5,257 nt of DNA from Propionibacteriaceae bacterium (lineage in GTDB: Bacteria; Actinomycetota; Actinomycetes; Propionibacteriales; Propionibacteriaceae): the NCBI GenBank assembly GCA_009781325.1, contig WQYJ01000154.1, forward strand, positions 1-5,257. Direction: 5' to 3'. This document shows, in pieces, positions 1 through 5,257 of the stretch. The translations under genes were made by a program, and so were the position numbers. The notes under the pieces are model-generated. The model had not been told where the DNA came from, ran no database searches, and saw only the letters and a list, made by a program, of their open reading frames with translations. Within the stretch, counting starts at the first letter, position 1. Every line of letters begins with the position of its first letter.

Positions 1-89
1 TCCAGCCTGCCTGAAGCGATGGTCGCCTTGCCAGCACACCCATCTAGTGCCGCTCGTTACGGCAGCGATCGGTGGATTCAGGTTTAACC

Positions 90-482
90 TCAGTAAGTAA
101 CGAACACCCCAATAACAATGCTGAGCATAAACAGAAAAAACATGCCCACAGAAACCATCAGAACGATCGAAGCAATCATGCCCATGATCCGCCCGGCCTG
201 CAGGTTGCCCGACAGGATGTACCACCCTGCTTCGCACTCTTTCTTCGCTTTGTTGCCCTTATACCAGGCAAAGGGTCCCAGAGGAGAAAACACGATGAGC
301 GATAGAAGTCCAAGAACAAAAATCGTGTTCGCGCCTGGATGCTCTCCTAACCACACAGTATTCTGCGGCTGCACCGGGTATTGGTTGGCTGCCCATGATT
401 GCTGACCGTAGTCAGGCGCAAGGGTGGGCTGCTGTGCATCCACTGCAGTAGGCGGTGGCATGTACGGCTGATAGGAACTCAT
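90..482 (-). CDS. Small DUF4190-like membrane protein
   Basis: Encodes 130 residues. Residues 1-50 are rich in Pro, Gln, Tyr and Ala (starting MSSYQPYMPPP) and are probably disordered and cytoplasmic. Two hydrophobic segments follow, about 52-73 and 97-128. Between them lies the polar block PFAWYKGNKAKKECEAG, and GRIMGMIAS opens the second segment. This arrangement, a Pro-rich head followed by two helices joined by a GN...K..C..G loop, is that of actinobacterial DUF4190-type proteins. Their biochemical role is not established, so none is assigned. The ATG start is supported by GGAAAGGG five bases upstream (plus-strand 488-495). It is a paralog of the gene at 1267-1755, sharing GP-x-AW, GN, a Lys-x-Cys pair, a Gly and GRI-x-G-x-IA. 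It lies 182 bases downstream of the 665-1015 gene on the same strand. No clear terminator is visible before the window edge. The reading frame is certain; the family call is likely and the function unknown. Confidence 0.85.
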   Translation of the reverse strand: MSSYQPYMPPPTAVDAQQPTLAPDYGQQSWAANQYPVQPQNTVWLGEHPGANTIFVLGLLSLIVFSPLGPFAWYKGNKAKKECEAGWYILSGNLQAGRIMGMIASIVLMVSVGMFFLFMLSIVIGVFVTY

Positions 483-664
483 GAAAACCCTTTCCGCCTA
501 CAGACTACTTGCTGAAACAAGTTTTTGCAGCCTCGCTTGAGTTTATTAAGACGCACCTGAGTATGGTCGGGCTTTGTTTCCGCGAACCGACTTGCGATCA
601 CCTAATGACTAGCATCGCGGGGATCGCAAGGTCAGCTCGGGGATTATTGTGTTTCTTCGGTGCT

Positions 665-1015
665 TTACACAGTTGCGTCTTCTTGCGGCACATCCTCATA
701 GGCTGCATCAGCTTGAGTCGCCTCTACGTCGACAGTCTCAACTGCTTCAGCCTCGACTGTTTCAGCCTGGACTGCTTTAGCCTCGACTGTTTCAGCCTGG
801 ACTGCTTCAGCCTCGACTGCTTCCTGAGCCGGCTTGCGAGCTGCAATGAGTGCGTAGATAGCCCACGCAAGAAAGAGCACTGCAATAATGCCGAAAGCGA
901 TCTCATTCAGCGGAATAAGGCCGAACAACACAATGATGAAGTCATTGAGATATGCCCAGATGCCGACACCTGCAAACGCAACCGCGCCAACAAGGCCCCA
1001 GAGCGCATTTTTCAT
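665..1015 (-). CDS. Small membrane protein with acidic pentapeptide-repeat tail
   Basis: Encodes 116 residues of no family I recognise. Residues 4-34 and 40-58 are hydrophobic and look like two membrane helices joined by a short turn (PLNE). Arg-Lys at 60-61 would place the tail in the cytoplasm by the positive-inside rule. The tail (about 62-116) is Ala/Glu/Val-rich and strongly acidic, and carries about five pentapeptides of the form (E/Q)A(E/K)(A/T)V. The frame opens further upstream (to 1105), but the ATG at 1015 is chosen because GGAGG lies four bases before it (plus-strand 1020-1024) and the hydrophobic segment then begins at once; the extra 30 upstream residues look like translated leader. 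It sits between two DUF4190-like paralogs on the same strand but shares no sequence with them. The 15-bp repeat also keeps the opposite strand open, producing a spurious plus-strand frame. Its function is unknown; the tail could be a spacer or a docking segment. Confidence 0.75.
   Translation of the reverse strand: MKNALWGLVGAVAFAGVGIWAYLNDFIIVLFGLIPLNEIAFGIIAVLFLAWAIYALIAARKPAQEAVEAEAVQAETVEAKAVQAETVEAEAVETVDVEATQADAAYEDVPQEDATV
741..823 (-). repeat. 15-bp tandem repeat coding for acidic pentapeptides
   Basis: Five contiguous 15-bp units lie at 741-755, 756-770, 771-785, 786-800 and 801-815, followed by an 8-base partial copy (816-823). On the plus strand the units alternate between actgcttcagcctcg and actgtttcagcctgg. 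The first and fifth units are identical, as are the second and fourth. The third differs from the first by one base. The higher-order unit is therefore 30 bp, which suggests expansion by duplicating pairs. The length is a multiple of three, so copy-number change preserves the frame of the membrane-protein gene and only lengthens its tail. Confidence 0.95.
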
Positions 1016-1103
1016 GGTTCCTCCATGGATATATGAGTACCCCTTGATCCATGCCACTCTGCTCAGATCAATTTCATGGGGTGCGGGGATTTTCCCGCAG
1101 ACC

Positions 1104-1131
1104 ACTCTATCTCACTAGATTCCCTTGTCAG
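1104..1131 (-). promoter_or_regulatory. Candidate promoter for the repeat-tailed membrane protein
   Basis: Read on the minus strand there is CTGACA (plus-strand 1126-1131, five of six matches to TTGACA), a 16-base spacer, then TAGAGT (1104-1109, four of six matches to TATAAT). Transcription would start near 1097 and leave a leader of about 80 bases before the ATG at 1015. A 6-bp inverted repeat (1082-1099) would lie across or just after that start. This is a match by eye in a gap of 251 bases and could arise by chance. Confidence 0.3.
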
Positions 1132-1266
1132 AAAGGCACACCGCGATATTGAAATTGTTAGAGATAGGTGGATTCGGGCTTCGTTCAGAGCGGCCAGTTC
1201 TTCGAATCGATGAGCTACTGCGACTGCGCAGCGTACTGAATCAGATTGTGAACCACTGACACTGGG

Positions 1267-1755
1267 TCACCCTTGAAACTCCATCACAGTGAAAACAACA
1301 ATGAGAAATACCGCTCCACCGACAATCAGGAGAAGGACTAGGCTCGTGGCAATGATGCCGAGGATCCGGCCAGTTTTCAGTGCCTGTGTCATGGAGAACA
1401 GCCCCTGATTGCACTGCTTTCGAAGACTATTCCCCCAAATCCAAGCCACGGGTCCCAAAACCAGCGCTGCTAGGGTTCCCAGTGATGAGATACTGCTTGT
1501 CAGAGAGGTGAAAGCTCCTATTCTTGTGGATCCGACGAGATACACCAACCACGGGGCAACGATCCCAACCACCGCCAGTATCCCCAGAACGAGAAGAGTC
1601 GTGGATTGTGGATGCGGACGGCCACCGACCTGAGGGGGAAGAGGATACCCCTGCTGTGGTGCTTGCCCTCCGGGGTAACCAGGTGACACCGGAGGTGGCG
1701 TCATCTGGGCAGGCACAGGCGCTGAATAGTGTTGATACGGTTGATCTGCGGACAT
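1267..1755 (-). CDS. DUF4190-like membrane protein, longer paralog
   Basis: Encodes 162 residues from the ATG at 1755. Residues 1-50 form a Pro/Gln/Gly/Tyr-rich head (MSADQPYQHYSAPVPAQ onward), probably disordered. Hydrophobic segments lie at about 52-75, 89-107 and 128-156. The block GPVAWIWGNSLRKQCNQG (101-118) and the motif GRILGIIA (129-136) match the paralog at 90-482. About 30 extra residues (roughly 70-99, Ser/Thr-rich with Gly) lie between the first hydrophobic stretch and GPVAW, so this copy may have one more membrane segment. In-frame ATGs also exist at 1791 and 1770, but the one at 1755 has AAAGGGG five bases upstream (plus-strand 1761-1767), matching the ribosome-site style of its paralog, and the protein then opens like other members. 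No enzymatic residues are visible. It is transcribed away from the hicAB locus, with 247 bases between the two starts. The frame is secure and the function unknown. Confidence 0.85.
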   Translation of the reverse strand: MSADQPYQHYSAPVPAQMTPPPVSPGYPGGQAPQQGYPLPPQVGGRPHPQSTTLLVLGILAVVGIVAPWLVYLVGSTRIGAFTSLTSSISSLGTLAALVLGPVAWIWGNSLRKQCNQGLFSMTQALKTGRILGIIATSLVLLLIVGGAVFLIVVFTVMEFQG

Positions 1756-1973
1756 TGCAACCCCTTTCATCCCAAGAATACTGGGTATCATCCAGGGTGG
1801 TTGACTTGCCCATTCTTAAGGTCTTGAACCCTCCAGCCCACTGTGCACTGTACTACTGAAAATGTCAGAGCTGGGTGTAAGAATGGCTCCAGTTGGGAAG
1901 GAGGACTTCACTGATGGATGAAAACACGAACCAGCAAATCTTTTTCCGAAGGAGAGTCAACATTATGCTCTTG

Positions 1974-1979
1974 TATAGT
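1974..1979 (+). promoter_or_regulatory. Candidate -10 element of the hicAB promoter
   Basis: TATAGT matches five of six bases of the TATAAT consensus and is preceded directly by TTG. It stands 23 bases before the hicA ATG, so transcription would begin near 1986 with a very short leader. No good -35 hexamer is seen 16-18 bases upstream (the region reads aggagagt). Its three rightmost bases fall inside the 18-bp palindrome, which fits a repressed promoter. Confidence 0.5.
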
Positions 1980-1994
1980 ATCATTAATGATACT
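1977..1994. promoter_or_regulatory. 18-bp perfect palindrome, probable HicB operator
   Basis: AGTATCATTAATGATACT is identical to its reverse complement over all 18 bases. By base-composition-free chance about 0.02 such sites would be expected in a window of this size. It overlaps the end of the TATAGT -10 element and covers the expected transcription start, ending eight bases before the hicA ATG. HicB antitoxins with a DNA-binding C-terminal domain are known to repress their own operon through palindromes at the promoter, and the HicB encoded here has a ribbon-helix-helix-like C-terminus. That HicB binds this site is an inference from position and symmetry. Confidence 0.65.
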
Positions 1995-2002
1995 GGTGAC
2001 TG

Positions 2003-2254
2003 ATGGTTAACATTGACGATCTAGTGGTGAGGATGAGAGCCAATCCGAAGGGTGCGCGCTTCGCTGATTTGGAAAAGGTGTGTCGAGCCTTCTTCGGCAC
2101 TCCCCGTTCCTGCTGTGGATCTCATCAGGTGTATGAACTTCCTCGGGCTGGCGACCCGAGGGTGAACATCCAGAACTTTCATGGCCAGGCGAAGCCATAG
2201 CAGGTAAAACAGGTACTACAGGCCATCGACATACTGAGTCAGGAGGGAATGTGA
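2003..2254 (+). pseudogene. hicA: hicA mRNA-interferase toxin interrupted by in-frame TAG
   Basis: HicA toxins are small ribosome-independent RNases with a dsRBD-like fold that cleave mRNA when not bound by HicB. From the ATG at 2003 the frame reads 65 residues and stops at TAG (2198-2200). The product has family landmarks: ANPKGARFADLEKVC (13-27), a GSH motif with the presumed catalytic His at residue 41, then DPRVNIQNFHGQAKP (51-65). Actinobacterial relatives normally continue with a Tyr and then a QVRQVL-type helix. Here the codons after the TAG read QVKQVLQAIDILSQEGM and end at TGA (2252-2254), giving an 83-codon gene whose only defect is TAG where TAT or TAC is expected. The natural stop overlaps the hicB GTG by four bases. 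The start is favoured by GGTGA at 1995-1999 and by the usual length of the N-terminal helix. Loss of the last helix probably inactivates the toxin; a sequencing error or readthrough are alternatives. Confidence 0.8.
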
Positions 2255-2583
2255 CTTCCATTGCACAGCACTACACCTATCGGGTGCGTTGGTCCTGCGA
2301 AGATGAAGCCTTTGTGGGGACTGTCGCTGAGCTGCCCTCTCTTTCTTGGATTGCCCAAGATCAATTCGAGGCCCTGCAGGGAATATCTGAGCTTGCGCAG
2401 AGCATCGTAAGCGAGTTGATCTCGACTGGGCAGGAGGTGCCGTGCGCTCTGTCGGAGAAAGAGTTCTCAGGAAAGTTCATGGTGAGAATTCCACCTGAAG
2501 CGCATCGCCTCCTGGCGATAGACGCCGCCGAGCAAAACCTATCTCTTAATAGGCTAGTTTCTTCGAGACTAGTACGCTCTTGA
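2251..2583 (+). CDS. hicB: HicB-family antitoxin with RHH-like C-terminus
   Basis: Encodes 110 residues, the usual size for this actinobacterial HicB subgroup. Residues about 7-60 (YTYRVRWSCEDEAFVGTVAE onward, with ELPSLSW at 27-33) form the partial RNase-H-like HicB domain that blocks the toxin. Residues about 72-108 (FSGKFMVRIPPEAHRLLAI, then the AAEQNLSLNRLVSSRL region) look like a ribbon-helix-helix DNA-binding segment, with GKFMVRI as the likely DNA-contacting strand. It starts at GTG, supported by AGGAGGG at 2241-2247, a strong site lying inside the end of the hicA frame. The GTG overlaps the original hicA TGA, so translation was probably coupled. The strong ribosome site should allow expression despite the upstream TAG. 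It probably represses its own operon through the palindrome at 1977-1994. The gene looks intact and ends 57 bases from the convergent clpC stop. Confidence 0.88.
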   Translation: MTSIAQHYTYRVRWSCEDEAFVGTVAELPSLSWIAQDQFEALQGISELAQSIVSELISTGQEVPCALSEKEFSGKFMVRIPPEAHRLLAIDAAEQNLSLNRLVSSRLVRS

Positions 2584-2640
2584 CCTGCGCAGTGAAGTTC
2601 CTCATGGCCGATGACGGCTTGAGTGATGACCAGGAGGCCC

Positions 2641-5145
<2,505 letters not shown>

Positions 5146-5257
5146 TCCATCTCCTAATCGGCAGGAAACAACCCGCCGGTCAATGTACAAGTCTACCAAG
5201 CCCCACGCAGCGAAGGTACGCAGGCACCCCCACCCCCGGTCATCCTGCCGCCAGGCA

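Noticed and set aside
80..90. Palindrome AGGTTTAACCT at the stop of the 90-482 gene
   Set aside because: The arms are only 5 bp; several such palindromes are expected by chance in a window of this size, and nothing nearby suggests an operator.
507..526. Short hairpin ACTTG-N6-CAAGT followed by T residues, as a plus-strand terminator
   Set aside because: The stem is only 5 bp and AT-rich, and no plus-strand gene precedes it. It lies in the leader of the minus-strand 90-482 gene.
509..1036. Long plus-strand open frame with CFSLD repeats
   Set aside because: It is the antisense shadow of the 15-bp repeat in the 665-1015 gene, which keeps this frame open. The minus-strand frame has a good ribosome site, membrane helices and a sensible start; this one has none of these.
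1218..1231. Hairpin CTGCG-ACTG-CGCAG downstream of the 1267-1755 gene
   Set aside because: The stem is 5 bp with no T-run after it on the minus strand. This is expected by chance and is not enough for a terminator.
1524..1859. Plus-strand open frames opposite the 1267-1755 gene
   Set aside because: The composition is not protein-like and there is no ribosome site. The opposite strand encodes a recognisable DUF4190-like protein with a matching paralog.
2600..2637. Imperfect stem (CCTCATGG with CCAGGAGG) between the convergent hicB and clpC stops, as a two-way terminator
   Set aside because: It has one mismatch in eight, a 22-base loop and no T-run on either strand. The position is right but the structure is too weak to annotate.
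5146..5257. Heat-shock or ClgR/CtsR-type operator upstream of clpC
   Set aside because: I looked for CIRCE, HAIR (CTTGAGT-N7-ACTCAAG), the CtsR heptad repeat and a ClgR dyad, and found no convincing match. TTCGCTGCG on the minus strand is only a partial resemblance to ClgR sites.

Overview
The window looks like chromosomal DNA of a moderately GC-rich actinomycete. The main pointer is a ClpC protein of actinobacterial character, starting MFERFTDRARR and carrying GLGFS and FRPEFLNRVDEIVVFHQ blocks. Supporting signs are a HicA/HicB pair of the type common in actinobacteria and small Pro/Gln-rich DUF4190-like membrane proteins. Actinomycetaceae or a relative would fit, but the genus cannot be fixed from this sequence.

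Layout. The left third (90-1755) holds three short genes, all on the minus strand, each encoding a small membrane protein. Two (90-482 and 1267-1755) are paralogs sharing a GP-x-AW...GN...C...GRI-x-G-x-IA core. The gene between them (665-1015) is unrelated: two membrane segments followed by an acidic tail built from a 15-bp tandem repeat. The gaps between the three (182 and 251 bases) are large enough for separate promoters, so a single operon is not assured. Their functions are unknown.

The middle (about 1950-2583, plus strand) is a hicAB toxin-antitoxin locus. It has an 18-bp perfect palindrome overlapping a TATAGT -10 element, then hicA, then hicB, whose GTG start overlaps the original hicA stop. 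The hicA frame is interrupted by one in-frame TAG where the family normally has Tyr in its AK-x-YQVRQVL block. Past that stop the frame stays open and family-like to its natural TGA. The toxin is therefore probably truncated by one recent base change, while antitoxin and operator look intact.

The right half (2641-5145, minus strand) is a complete clpC gene converging on hicB. It encodes an 834-residue AAA+ unfoldase with two Clp_N repeats, two ATPase modules, a short middle domain and a ClpP-binding loop. Its upstream region runs to the window edge without a promoter I can call.

No gap without a gene exceeds 300 bases. I see no tRNA, rRNA, CRISPR array, insertion sequence or integrase. The least ordinary features are the amber-interrupted hicA beside an intact hicB and operator, and the repeat-tailed membrane protein lying between two DUF4190-like paralogs. 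I do not see a convincing new multi-gene system.
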